From positions 34,269 to 98,268 of the forward strand of contig JAOARW010000097.1 in the NCBI GenBank assembly GCA_025210475.1: a stretch of 64,000 nucleotides of DNA. Direction: 5' to 3'. This document shows, in pieces, positions 35,624-43,858 of the stretch. The position numbers were made by a program, and so were the translations under genes. Each line of letters opens with the position of its first letter. The first letter of the stretch is position 1. Below the pieces are notes generated by a model. It was not told where the DNA came from and did not search any database. It was given only the letters and a program-made list of their open reading frames with translations. Source of the stretch: Carboxylicivirga sp. GTDB lineage: Bacteria; Bacteroidota; Bacteroidia; Bacteroidales; Marinilabiliaceae.

Positions 35624-36196
35624 ATGGCAAGTTTCAAATCAAGTGAGCGACAAAGTTTTTTCGATATAGCGATTCAAAAGCTAGGTTCCCCTGAAGCTGC
35701 TTTTTTATTGGCTATGGAAAATGGTAGATCGTTAACTGATGAATTGTCTCCAGGTGCATCGCTAAAATTGCCCGAACAATGGAATAGTAAGGTAGTGGAT
35801 TACTTCAGTAATAAGAATGTTGCACCGGCCACTTATGCCGAAAGTGCAAGTTCACAAAATGAAAACGCCGAAGCGATCTATTGGAGTAATGAGCTGAAAC
35901 GTGAAACCGGCATTCGTGTAAGCGAAAAACAAAGCCTGTTTGATGTGGCTATTCAAAAAGGCGGCAGCTTTGAAGCGGTTATGGAACTAGCCATACTCAA
36001 TGGCTTATCAATAACCGAAAGTTTAACACCTGGTCAGCTGCTCGAATTGCCATCCGTGATTGATAATGATGTTGTGAATTATTACTCAAGTAAAGGCATT
36101 GTGCCGGAAACTACCAGTACCGAAACTGAAGATTCAGTTCCTGTATTAGAAGGTATCGACTACTGGGCTATTGAAGTTGATTTTATAGTAAGCTAA
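35624..36196 (+). CDS. Baseplate protein with two LysM-like repeats
   Basis: 190 residues made of a duplication: ERQSFFDIAIQKLGSPEAAF ... LSPGASLKLPE, and again EKQSLFDVAIQKGGSFEAVM ... LTPGQLLELPS. Each unit reads like a LysM module (Mu gpN/gp53-type baseplate proteins carry LysM). It is placed between lysis and baseplate genes, which supports a baseplate or peptidoglycan contact role. Confidence 0.65.
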   Translation: MASFKSSERQSFFDIAIQKLGSPEAAFLLAMENGRSLTDELSPGASLKLPEQWNSKVVDYFSNKNVAPATYAESASSQNENAEAIYWSNELKRETGIRVSEKQSLFDVAIQKGGSFEAVMELAILNGLSITESLTPGQLLELPSVIDNDVVNYYSSKGIVPETTSTETEDSVPVLEGIDYWAIEVDFIVS

Positions 36197-36197
36197 C

Positions 36198-37040
36198 ATG
36201 GCAAGAACAGTAACAGAAATAAAAGCAGGGATAACCACCGACTTTATGGCTAATGAAACAATGGCCTCTTATTATGGCTTTGCCGTTGGTGATGATTTTG
36301 ACAGCACGTTTGCAAAGGTGAGCTTCGAGAGCATACTCTTTTATATTGTGGCATCAGCCATATTTGTATTAGAGTCGCTATATGATACGCTTAAGGCCTA
36401 TGTTGATGCTGCACTTAATGCACGATTAACACACAGCCGACAATGGTATGTTGACCTGGCTAAAGCTTTTCAATATGGTGACACAGTTAATCCACTTACC
36501 TTAAAGTACGATGTGATTGATGAAAGTAAACGAGTGATTGATTTTGCGGCTGTAGATGAGATAAGCGGCAAATTATATATAAAGGTAGCTCGCTTGGTAG
36601 CTGGTGAACTGGCTCCATTAAGTACAGAGCAATTAACTGCTTTTGCTGCCTATATTAATACAACAAAAGATGCCGGTGTAGTTGTCAATATTATAAGTAC
36701 TGAAGGTGATGATGCAAGGCTTGTTCTTGATATTTGGTATAATCCTATGGTGCTGAATGCCGATGGAACAGCTATTGATGGAAGTGGGGAGCCTGCCAAA
36801 GATACCGTTAAGAACTACCTTAAGAATCTTCCTTTCAATGGTGAGTTTACAATATTGGCTTTGGAAGATTCATTGCAAACGGCTAGCGGCATTGTCATTC
36901 CTAATGTTTTATCCAGTGAAAGCAAATATGCTGAAAATGATTGGGTAGTTATAGATGCTAAAGTAAAACCTAATGCTGGTTATATGGTGGTAAAAGATGA
37001 AAACCTAACTATTAATTATCGTGCATATGATGGAAATTAA
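36198..37040 (+). CDS. Baseplate assembly protein J-like (Mu gp47)
   Basis: 280 residues. Begins MARTVTEIKAGITTDFMAN, with a helical N-terminal part (FVLESLYDTLKAYVDAALNA) and a gpJ-like core (DAGVVVNIISTEGDDARLVL; DTVKNYLKNLPFNGEFTILA). Followed by a gpI-like gene, the J-I order of contractile phages. Confidence 0.72.
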   Translation: MARTVTEIKAGITTDFMANETMASYYGFAVGDDFDSTFAKVSFESILFYIVASAIFVLESLYDTLKAYVDAALNARLTHSRQWYVDLAKAFQYGDTVNPLTLKYDVIDESKRVIDFAAVDEISGKLYIKVARLVAGELAPLSTEQLTAFAAYINTTKDAGVVVNIISTEGDDARLVLDIWYNPMVLNADGTAIDGSGEPAKDTVKNYLKNLPFNGEFTILALEDSLQTASGIVIPNVLSSESKYAENDWVVIDAKVKPNAGYMVVKDENLTINYRAYDGN

Positions 37041-37503
37041 CTGGAATCGGTTTGTGGTTCTATTACTACCGATTAAAAAGAGGACAACTACAGTATTTAG
37101 TTTTATACGCTCTGTATTGGCTCCAGTCGTGTATTTATTCAACTTGTTACGCAATTATGAAGCTGACATCAGATACAAGTTAGAACATACTTCTCAGGTT
37201 GGTTCCATCGAAAACGTCCTAAACGACGCCTTCGACACTGCACTTCGCCGCATCTACATATCTGATGCCGGTGGCGATGTGGTAACACTCATACACCGCG
37301 ATACAGACGAAAAAGTGTTGGTATTACAGGACGATACCGCTCCTTTTACCATTCATAACGACAGTGCCTATTTTGGCGGTTCCTACGATTTTATAGTGAA
37401 TATACCTTATCAATTCAGTGAGGCCGATATGTACCGGCTACGTGCCTTGGTGGATTATTACAAACTAGCCGGTAAACGATACGATGTTGTTATAAACTCT
37501 TAG
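37030..37503 (+). CDS. Tail protein I-like / baseplate protein (Mu gp48 position)
   Basis: About 157 residues from ATG 37030 (ATG 37027 also possible); overlaps the J gene end. Core: YISDAGGDVVTLIHRDTDEK and SEADMYRLRALVDYYKLAGK. The context of gpJ upstream and fibre genes downstream suggests the baseplate wedge; the sequence itself is not diagnostic. Confidence 0.6.
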   Translation: MEINWNRFVVLLLPIKKRTTTVFSFIRSVLAPVVYLFNLLRNYEADIRYKLEHTSQVGSIENVLNDAFDTALRRIYISDAGGDVVTLIHRDTDEKVLVLQDDTAPFTIHNDSAYFGGSYDFIVNIPYQFSEADMYRLRALVDYYKLAGKRYDVVINS

Positions 37504-37507
37504 AATC

Positions 37508-38362
37508 ATGAATAAATTAACTTTAGAAGGCAAACGCGACTTTCCGCTATCGACCAATGCACTTAAGTTTATGCAAAATGCATACCTCATGCTTGAGAAG
37601 CTGGCGGCTATTGGTGGCGATAATTATATAGTATCGGGCTGTGTTTTAACTGGTGGAAGCGTTTCAGCCGGGTACATGGTTTTAAACGGACAATTAATGC
37701 CATTTAAAGCCGGCTCAAAAACGGCTAACATACAGATTGTTGAAACCAAAACAACCGTTATAGTTGAAGCCGCCACACGCGAAGAGGTAAGCTATCATGC
37801 TGAATTTGGTTTAAGCTCCGACCCGGCTAAAAATGTGGCTTGGGATAGTATTAAAAGCTTTGATGCTTTAATATCGGTTACTGAGCGATTGAAAACAGCC
37901 GAAACAACCATTGGTCAGCATGGTACTACCTTAACCGAAATATTAGCAGGGCTGGCTACTATTGAAGCCTTTTATAAATCAATTGACATTACAGAAGTTA
38001 ATTGTAAAGGAGGTAATAACACACCTTTAACCTTGGTTGAGATAAAGCGCGGCAAAGCTTCTTTAGCCCGTAACATCTTTAGCTTTCAATTAGAGATAGT
38101 TGTTGAAAAACAATTTGGGCATCCACTTTTAGGCATTGATTTAGCATTGAGTCAAATCAACTTGTCTGCCAATGCTGTATCTGCCCAATTACATTGTATA
38201 GCTACCGGCACAGGCGATTTAAATGAGTTTATTGATGGTAAGGCCATGATTTCAAGTGCAAGTCCATTACAGTTTTCTATTGGTACTGGTGATGGTATTC
38301 ATCCCAATTCAACCGGCACCATTCAATTTTGTGTTTTCGGAACCATACCAATTACTCAATAA
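37508..38362 (+). CDS. Tail collar / fibre-base protein
   Basis: 284 residues. N-terminal NALKFMQNAYLMLEKLAAIG and YMVLNGQLMPFKAGSK resemble the head of tail-fibre or collar proteins; the middle has a short coiled coil (SVTERLKTAETTIGQHGTTL) and the end a beta domain. Likely links fibres to baseplate. Confidence 0.6.
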   Translation: MNKLTLEGKRDFPLSTNALKFMQNAYLMLEKLAAIGGDNYIVSGCVLTGGSVSAGYMVLNGQLMPFKAGSKTANIQIVETKTTVIVEAATREEVSYHAEFGLSSDPAKNVAWDSIKSFDALISVTERLKTAETTIGQHGTTLTEILAGLATIEAFYKSIDITEVNCKGGNNTPLTLVEIKRGKASLARNIFSFQLEIVVEKQFGHPLLGIDLALSQINLSANAVSAQLHCIATGTGDLNEFIDGKAMISSASPLQFSIGTGDGIHPNSTGTIQFCVFGTIPITQ

Positions 38363-38363
38363 C

Positions 38364-38660
38364 ATGATATTAACCAATCAATACATACCCTTTAAAGGTT
38401 TTGCTGCTATGGCTGTGTGGCCTGTAATATTTGTGCGCAAAGGAGCTAAATTTACCAGGGCTACCGAAACACACGAATGCATACACTTTGCTCAGCAAAA
38501 AGAATTATTACTCGTTGGTTTTTATCTGTTGTATCTCATCTTTTGGCTGAGGTATGGCTATAAGAACATTCCGTTTGAACGCGAGGCGAAGAGTAACGAG
38601 AACAAAGCCTATTATTTAATGATTAGAAAGCCTTTTGCATGGCTCAAATACTTTAAGTAA
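38364..38660 (+). CDS. Small HExxH membrane-associated metalloprotease-like protein
   Basis: 98 residues from ATG 38364. Contains THECIHFAQQKE (HExxH) followed by a hydrophobic helix (LLVGFYLLYLIFWLRYGY) and a conserved-looking PFEREAKSNE, the arrangement of tiny zincin-like proteins in Bacteroidetes phage and genomes. Role in the virion unknown. Stop overlaps the next ATG. Confidence 0.65.
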   Translation: MILTNQYIPFKGFAAMAVWPVIFVRKGAKFTRATETHECIHFAQQKELLLVGFYLLYLIFWLRYGYKNIPFEREAKSNENKAYYLMIRKPFAWLKYFK

Positions 38661-39745
38661 TGAGTAAACAACCCATAAATACACTAAAGAACTGGTATCG
38701 CCGGGGACTAAAGCCACTGCAAGAACAGTTTTGGCATTGGATGGATTCCTTTTGGCATAAAGATGAAAAGATACCATCAGCACAGATTGACGGCCTTCAG
38801 GAGCTGTTAAACGCTAAGGTCGATAAAAAGGACGCGGTTGACCCTGATCAGGTTGGAGAGTACGACCCGGCAAAGGACTATGTGTACGATGCTGCACGAG
38901 CCGAATATGTAAGTTATAGCAATCCGCAAAGCTCAGAGCCACAGTTTCAGGTGGAAGGTTTTTACCGATTGACAGAAGATGCGCCGGCAGGTGAAAACCC
39001 TGAAACACATCCGGCTCATTGGGCTTATCAGGGCTTTACTATTGGTGAGATTACGGTTGATGACGTAGTTGGTTTGCGTGAGGAACTGGAGCAACGTGCA
39101 AACGTTGAACGTGCTAATCTTACACTAGCCGGAAAGATTGGGCAGCCAATGAATATCAGCCTGAACTATAACGATAAGAATATATTTAAGGCTCTTTCGG
39201 TTACTCCTGTTGCACGCGAATCGGTATTAGCACGCAATAAAGACACCAATGCCGATGAGGCATCTTATTGGTTCGATATTACAGATTTATCACCTATCAC
39301 ATTTCCTGCCAACACAGGCAAGGTGATGATTGAAGGTGGAGCCGGTTCCTGGAACGATGACACCAAAGTATTCACCCCGGCGGTGAATGGTATCTTTTTG
39401 TTTGAAGAGAAAAAGCAGGGTGATACCTATTACCTGAAGGTATTTAGTGAAGGTGTGGATGGTCAAGGAACCGGAGGCGGAGGCAAATCACAACTCACTT
39501 TTCCACTAATTGGGCACACCTCTATTCCAATGGCATTTGATATTGACCAAAAAATAATTGACATACCAAAGTTTAATAACCTAAGCGGTGTTAAACTGAT
39601 TAAGAGCGACGCAACTGAAAAAGCCTTAGTGACCAACGGAACCAAAGCAGATATGCCTGTTAATGTTGGTGCCGGTGATTATGATATTGCACTAACCTAC
39701 GAGAGCGGCAAAGAATCGGGTACTTTACTTGTAAATATTGAATAG
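38660..39745 (+). CDS. Tail fibre-like protein
   Basis: 361 residues. The N-terminal helical part (LKNWYRRGLKPLQEQFWHWM; IPSAQIDGLQELLNAKVDKK) is common among Bacteroidetes phage fibres. It includes a carbohydrate-binding-like stretch (YDPAKDYVYDAARAEYVSYS) and a Gly-rich linker (GVDGQGTGGGGKSQ) before a beta C-terminus. Probable receptor-binding structure. Confidence 0.68.
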   Translation: MSKQPINTLKNWYRRGLKPLQEQFWHWMDSFWHKDEKIPSAQIDGLQELLNAKVDKKDAVDPDQVGEYDPAKDYVYDAARAEYVSYSNPQSSEPQFQVEGFYRLTEDAPAGENPETHPAHWAYQGFTIGEITVDDVVGLREELEQRANVERANLTLAGKIGQPMNISLNYNDKNIFKALSVTPVARESVLARNKDTNADEASYWFDITDLSPITFPANTGKVMIEGGAGSWNDDTKVFTPAVNGIFLFEEKKQGDTYYLKVFSEGVDGQGTGGGGKSQLTFPLIGHTSIPMAFDIDQKIIDIPKFNNLSGVKLIKSDATEKALVTNGTKADMPVNVGAGDYDIALTYESGKESGTLLVNIE

Positions 39746-39747
39746 CA

Positions 39748-39993
39748 ATGCATATAAAAGACAACATATACTTTGATGAAACTAAACCTTTTGATGAGCA
39801 AAGCGAGGCTTTTCAGGCATATGCTAATGAAGTGTTTGGTACTAACAATTACACTGACATGAGTAACATTGTTAACAATGAATGTGTCTGGATAACCGAG
39901 AAAGGGGGCTTACGCTATACGGCAAAACGCGTGTACATAAACCCTAAGTACTACACTGTTAAAGAGCATCTATTTACAGTTGAAAAAATTTAA
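39748..39993 (+). CDS. Small fibre-associated protein
   Basis: 81 residues between two fibre genes, 2-bp gaps on each side. Sequence YFDETKPFDEQSEAFQAYAN is acidic and aromatic. Unrecognised. Confidence 0.55.
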   Translation: MHIKDNIYFDETKPFDEQSEAFQAYANEVFGTNNYTDMSNIVNNECVWITEKGGLRYTAKRVYINPKYYTVKEHLFTVEKI

Positions 39994-39995
39994 GT

Positions 39996-41483
39996 ATGGC
40001 AATAGGATATGTAACGAATTACGGAAATATTGAAAATGATGGATTGTCATGGAGTACTCCATTGAGAAGCCTGCAAAGTATATTCGATTTATTAGGCCCA
40101 GGTACAAGTCTTGAAAATAAGTTTTTTAAAGGCTTTTTCCGTGAGAAACTGAATATTTTAGGATTATACGGTCACATCTACGGGACAAGCCCTGAAGAAT
40201 CAGTAATTGATGGTACATTGCTAAGTGGTGCGTTTAGAACTCAAAATCATGGTTGTAAAAATATGAACTTTACAATCCAAAATTTTGAACTATTGACCCA
40301 TTCCCAGAACTCTAATGGGTATTTTGAAAATCTGATTATTAAGAATGTAATAAACTGCGGAATCATAGCCGGTTCATTGGCTGACACATTGCTATTGAAT
40401 ACAAACTCATTAACGCTCGGTACATCAGGAGTCAATATGATATTTAATAAAAACACCATTGTTAATAGTATAATAACCTTTCCTCTTATAAAAAACCAAA
40501 ACAGCAACTTACTTCACTCGAACGTAATTTCGTTATCATCTCTTCATTTTTCATCACAAAGTTATGGCAAGTTTTTAGCATTCTCGCTATTTCATAACTG
40601 CATGTTTAAATTCACTGGTGGAGGGTTAGGTAGTGATGAAGCCAATTTTGAAGCACCTCAAGGATCGAATGACACAGAAAAATTAGAAAACATTCGCCAA
40701 CGTATGGCTAATGTTTATGGAGGCTTAGCTTCGCAATATTTACCAAATTGTCGTTATCAAACCGATGGTGACTTGTTTATTAACCCGGCTAAAGAGAACT
40801 TTTATTTAGTGCCTGGTTGTTTGGCAAATCGTATGAGCTATGATGCCCAATTTGTCGGTAAATACCCTGAAGGCTCATTAGCAGACTTTACAGCCAACTT
40901 TGTGAGCTATACAAATATTGATGCATTGGGCAATATCATTGACCAAACGGTTGATGCCAATGCGGAGACTGCTATACTTGACCTTGGCAAGCTTCGCCAC
41001 ATTAACAGCTTTGCAGCCTTAGGTGAGCGAGCCGCACGTAACGGTAATCAGGTTAATGTTGTCGCTGACCTTGGAGCAGCTATTAATCCTGGTACCAACC
41101 TGACCGATGGTAAGACCTACATTGTGAAAACCGAAGCGATATCGCAAACGGCATCGGGTAAAACTCGTGATGTTGGCGAAACCTTTATTGCCAAAAATGC
41201 GGATGGTTTGGCATTCACCAGTGCCACCGGCTATGTGCAGGAAGTGTATTTGGATAAGCCTCGAACCATTGAGTTAAAAGCTTCAAAAACAGATGTGTCC
41301 CTATCTTCAGCGCCATGGATTAAAATGGATTTATGTGCGGAACCACGGGTAAACTACGATGTGAATGGACAAATCCAATACGGCAATGCCGATGCCGGTT
41401 ACGATGAAGCCACAAGCGAACGGTTGTTTATCCGCTACTGGAAAGCTCGCATAACAATTAAAGCTAAAAACTTACCATCATAA
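39996..41483 (+). CDS. Parallel beta-helix tail spike / receptor-binding protein
   Basis: 495 residues. Residues about 50-250 show beta-helix-like repeats rich in Asn and Ile (NSNGYFENLIIKNVINCGII; LLLNTNSLTLGTSGVNMIFN). A middle segment reads like a surface-exposed domain; the C-terminal ~120 residues are a separate beta module (ASGKTRDVGETFIAKNADGL). The largest gene near the end of the tail operon and the best candidate for host recognition. Confidence 0.68.
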   Translation: MAIGYVTNYGNIENDGLSWSTPLRSLQSIFDLLGPGTSLENKFFKGFFREKLNILGLYGHIYGTSPEESVIDGTLLSGAFRTQNHGCKNMNFTIQNFELLTHSQNSNGYFENLIIKNVINCGIIAGSLADTLLLNTNSLTLGTSGVNMIFNKNTIVNSIITFPLIKNQNSNLLHSNVISLSSLHFSSQSYGKFLAFSLFHNCMFKFTGGGLGSDEANFEAPQGSNDTEKLENIRQRMANVYGGLASQYLPNCRYQTDGDLFINPAKENFYLVPGCLANRMSYDAQFVGKYPEGSLADFTANFVSYTNIDALGNIIDQTVDANAETAILDLGKLRHINSFAALGERAARNGNQVNVVADLGAAINPGTNLTDGKTYIVKTEAISQTASGKTRDVGETFIAKNADGLAFTSATGYVQEVYLDKPRTIELKASKTDVSLSSAPWIKMDLCAEPRVNYDVNGQIQYGNADAGYDEATSERLFIRYWKARITIKAKNLPS

Positions 41484-41704
41484 TGGCAGACGAAAGCACA
41501 TTTAAAGGACAAGTACTGGGTGTCTCTCCTGAAAAGGAAGGTTTCTACCCTAATGATACCAGTAACCTTAAAGGCTTTGAACTTGGCCTCAATGGAGACA
41601 GCGAAAACCTTTATCCGGATGAAAGTAGGCTACAAGGCTTTTGCTTAGGGTTGGGAGAAACATTACCGTTTATTGGTTTTGGCAGTAAAATTTATTTGAA
41701 ATAG
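41483..41704 (+). CDS. Small repeat protein, last tail gene
   Basis: 73 residues in three similar units (STFKGQVLGVSPEKEGFYP; SNLKGFELGLNGDSENLYP; SRLQGFCLGLGETLPF). Overlaps the spike stop by one base (TAATG). Possibly a fibre chaperone or tip protein; unrecognised. Confidence 0.55.
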   Translation: MADESTFKGQVLGVSPEKEGFYPNDTSNLKGFELGLNGDSENLYPDESRLQGFCLGLGETLPFIGFGSKIYLK

Positions 41705-41736
41705 TAGTAAAGGAGGTAAAAGAGCCTCCGACTCAC

Positions 41737-41848
41737 TTAGCGACTCTCTGACCTTTCGCTAAATACAAAGGTGCATGCACACCACGCCGGAAGCAAATGC
41801 TTTCAGGTCGGTGTGCATGCACCTTTTGTGTTAATACGTCAGAGAGAC
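41737..41848. repeat. Nested long palindrome between tail operon and methylase
   Basis: Inner 17-bp perfect arms AAAGGTGCATGCACACC (41767-41783) and its complement (41810-41826) enclose a 26-nt part-paired loop. Outer arms GACTCTCTGAC (41742-41752) and GTCAGAGAGAC (41838-41848) pair with one mismatch. TTAGCG (41737) and CGCTAA (41757) form a competing hairpin with the left outer arm. T-rich tracts flank the inner stem, so it can terminate in both directions. Each inner arm holds the palindrome GTGCATGCAC. Confidence 0.85.
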
Positions 41849-41878
41849 AACAAATATAAACATTCAAAACGATAACAA

Positions 41879-42754
41879 ATGAAGAAACCTTACACAAGTG
41901 CGCCGCTTCCTTTTATGGGGCAAAAACGGCGCTTTTTAACACACTTTAAAACAGCTTTAAACGAGTTTGAAAACACCAAAGTATTTATCGACCTGTTTGG
42001 TGGTAGTGGCCTTTTGTCGCACACTGCCAAAAGCGTTCGCCCCGATGCCCAGGTAGTCTATAACGACTTTGACGATTATCACCGCCGCCTTCTACATGTA
42101 GATAAAACCAATCGTATGCTTGAGCGCATCCGTGAGTTGGTTACCGGTTGCCCGGAGGATAAGAAGCTGCCTAACAATGTTAAGTGGTCAATTATCGACT
42201 ATATCAAGACAGAAGAAGCCAAAGGCTTTGTTGATTACATTACGCTGTCATCGTCGCTATTATTCAGCATGAAGTACGCGCTAAACATACAGGAGTTGGA
42301 AAAATCCACCATGTACAACTGTGTGCGTAAATCAAACTACAACGTCACCGGCTATTTAGATGGTTTGCAAATTGTGAAGTACGACTACAAAGAGCTATTC
42401 AACAAATACAAGGATGTGGATAATGTGGTGTTCTTTGTTGATCCACCATACCTCAGTACTGAAGTAAGCCCATACAAAAACTATTGGCGTCTGGCCGATT
42501 ACCTCGACGTGCTCAATGTACTTAAAGAGCACCCATACGTGTATTTCACCTCCGACAAATCATCCATACTGGAACTATGCCAATGGCTTGAGAATAACTT
42601 GGAGGCAAATAACCCTTTTAATGGAGCCATAAAATATGAAATGCCTGTTAAGGTGAACCATAATGCCGGCTATACGGATGTGATGTTATATAAGCCGCCG
42701 TATGTAAGTGATTTTAGTGGAGAGGTGAAGTTTGAGGAGCCAACGGTATCATAA
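41879..42754 (+). CDS. DNA adenine methyltransferase (D12/Dam class)
   Basis: 291 residues. N6-adenine methyltransferase of the D12 class: N-terminal PFMGQKRRFLTHF, SAM motif DLFGGSG (38-44), catalytic DPPY (188-191). Alone on the plus strand, opposed to the early operon. Probably protects phage DNA from host restriction or tunes expression (Mu uses mom and Dam sites). A dispersed palindrome lies in codons 23-28. Confidence 0.9.
   Translation: MKKPYTSAPLPFMGQKRRFLTHFKTALNEFENTKVFIDLFGGSGLLSHTAKSVRPDAQVVYNDFDDYHRRLLHVDKTNRMLERIRELVTGCPEDKKLPNNVKWSIIDYIKTEEAKGFVDYITLSSSLLFSMKYALNIQELEKSTMYNCVRKSNYNVTGYLDGLQIVKYDYKELFNKYKDVDNVVFFVDPPYLSTEVSPYKNYWRLADYLDVLNVLKEHPYVYFTSDKSSILELCQWLENNLEANNPFNGAIKYEMPVKVNHNAGYTDVMLYKPPYVSDFSGEVKFEEPTVS
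41945..41961. repeat. Dispersed phage palindrome, site 7
   Basis: TTTAAA-ACAGC-TTTAAA inside the methylase gene; no ATG just downstream. The centre does not fit YRSYR, so this one could be chance. Confidence 0.5.
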
Positions 42755-42757
42755 AGA

Positions 42758-42782
42758 AAAAGCAGCCTAATGGGCTGCTTTT
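42758..42782. terminator. Bidirectional terminator between convergent genes
   Basis: AAAAGCAGCC-taatg-GGCTGCTTTT: perfect 10-bp stem with A and T tracts on both sides. It ends both the methylase transcript and the leftward early operon. Confidence 0.9.
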
Positions 42783-43057
42783 ATTGTTCTGTTAAATGTT
42801 GATTTGGCCGTTAAACCGTCGTAGATGGTATTATATGAGTCATTCCACGAGCATAAGAACTTACCATCCATAAATATAACCTTTTCCGTGTTTTCTTGTC
42901 CTGGTGATAATTGACACCTTTCGGAAATGAACTTATAAAACTCTTGCTGCGTATCAAACTTAAAACCTTTTTCTTTGAGTAATTTCTTTACCTCATTTTC
43001 AAGTTGTTTGTCTAAAGCTCGACTTTGTTGCCTTATTCTTTCGTTGATTAAATCCAT
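42767..43057 (-). CDS. Hypothetical early-operon protein
   Basis: 96 residues. Charged coiled-coil start (LINERIRQQSRALDKQLENE) and a C-terminal beta segment (KVIFMDGKFLCSWNDSYNTI). Last gene before the terminator, preceded within 2 nt by a dispersed palindrome. Unrecognised. Confidence 0.55.
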   Translation of the reverse strand: MDLINERIRQQSRALDKQLENEVKKLLKEKGFKFDTQQEFYKFISERCQLSPGQENTEKVIFMDGKFLCSWNDSYNTIYDGLTAKSTFNRTIKAAH

Positions 43058-43058
43058 G

Positions 43059-43075
43059 CTTAAACGCTGTTTAAA
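43059..43075. repeat. Dispersed phage palindrome, site 8
   Basis: CTTAAA-CGCTG-TTTAAA, one mismatch; 1 nt before the minus-strand ATG at 43057. Confidence 0.7.
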
Positions 43076-43078
43076 AGG

Positions 43079-43165
43079 TTAGTTGTTCTTCTTTTTTGCC
43101 TTGTCAATGATTGCAAAAATCAAAATCAATACCACTACTGCTACGCCTACAATGTATCCAGTCAT
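43079..43165 (-). CDS. Tiny single-span membrane protein
   Basis: 28 residues, ATG 43165 to TAA 43079. MTGYIVGVAVVVLILIFAII followed by a basic tail (DKAKKKNN): a complete single-pass membrane peptide. Such peptides are usually missed by annotation. Role unknown; a holin-like, antiholin or exclusion peptide is possible. Confidence 0.5.
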   Translation of the reverse strand: MTGYIVGVAVVVLILIFAIIDKAKKKNN

Positions 43166-43169
43166 AACA

Positions 43170-43775
43170 TTAATTTAAAAGAATAAACCTGTCAATTGTA
43201 TTAGTAGCCGTTGTTTCAAAGCCTTTAAGCGGCACATTGATTGTTTCGCCTTCAGTATTCTTCAGTATGTATGAAGGCACTAACTCACCTGAAGAAACAG
43301 CCATGCATAAGCCGGTGCAATTAAAGGTGTCAGCGGTTGTGAAACTAAGGACTTTGCCCGACTTTACTTCGGTGTATTCGTAGTCAATTTTAAGCTTCAG
43401 CTGTTTATCCAGGAACAACTGTTTTTGCTTCTCAAAGTAGCCGTTAATCATGAATGGGGCATGCTTCATATTGGCTTTGGTGAGGCGGTAATAAATAGTG
43501 TCGTTGTTTGAGGCCAATGTGATCCACACTTGCGGACGGCTTTTGTCTGCTTCAATATTTGTAATGGTGTATTGCTTGTTGATGAATGAAGCATCGCTTA
43601 ATTTGTTTGTCCATTGCTTAGCTGGGTAAAGCTCGTTGACTTCTACAATGGTTGCAGACTGACCAACCAAGCAACTGATTTTTGTTGGTGGGATGTTGGT
43701 TAAGCTATCGTAAACAGCCTGAGATTGCGCTGTATAGGCTAATAGGCTAAGGATTGTAATAAGAGCTATTCTCAT
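43170..43775 (-). CDS. Secreted phage-encoded protein (moron candidate)
   Basis: 201 residues with a signal peptide (MRIALITILSLLAYTAQSQA), so it is exported, unlike its neighbours. The body is beta-rich with Cys (TADTFNCTGLCMAVSSGELV). It has its own promoter just after a terminator, the hallmark of a moron expressed from the prophage. Superinfection exclusion or surface change is plausible; no family recognised. Confidence 0.65.
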   Translation of the reverse strand: MRIALITILSLLAYTAQSQAVYDSLTNIPPTKISCLVGQSATIVEVNELYPAKQWTNKLSDASFINKQYTITNIEADKSRPQVWITLASNNDTIYYRLTKANMKHAPFMINGYFEKQKQLFLDKQLKLKIDYEYTEVKSGKVLSFTTADTFNCTGLCMAVSSGELVPSYILKNTEGETINVPLKGFETTATNTIDRFILLN

Positions 43776-43798
43776 TGTCTTTAATTTATTGGTTAATA

Positions 43799-43828
43799 CA
43801 AAATTAAAAAGCCTATCGGATTATCCAA
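43799..43828 (-). promoter_or_regulatory. Promoter of the secreted moron gene
   Basis: Minus strand: TTG (43828-43826), 19-bp spacer, TAATTTTG (43806-43799), 24 bp before ATG 43775. The -33 element lies in the loop of the preceding terminator. Confidence 0.65.
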
Positions 43829-43835
43829 TAGGCTT
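43809..43835 (-). terminator. Terminator separating the early operon from the moron
   Basis: AAGCCTAT (43828-43835 on the minus strand) pairs with ATAGGCTT (43809-43816), followed by TTTAATTTTG on the minus strand. Confidence 0.8.
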
Positions 43836-43858
43836 CATGTATCAGGATATGCCGGTAG

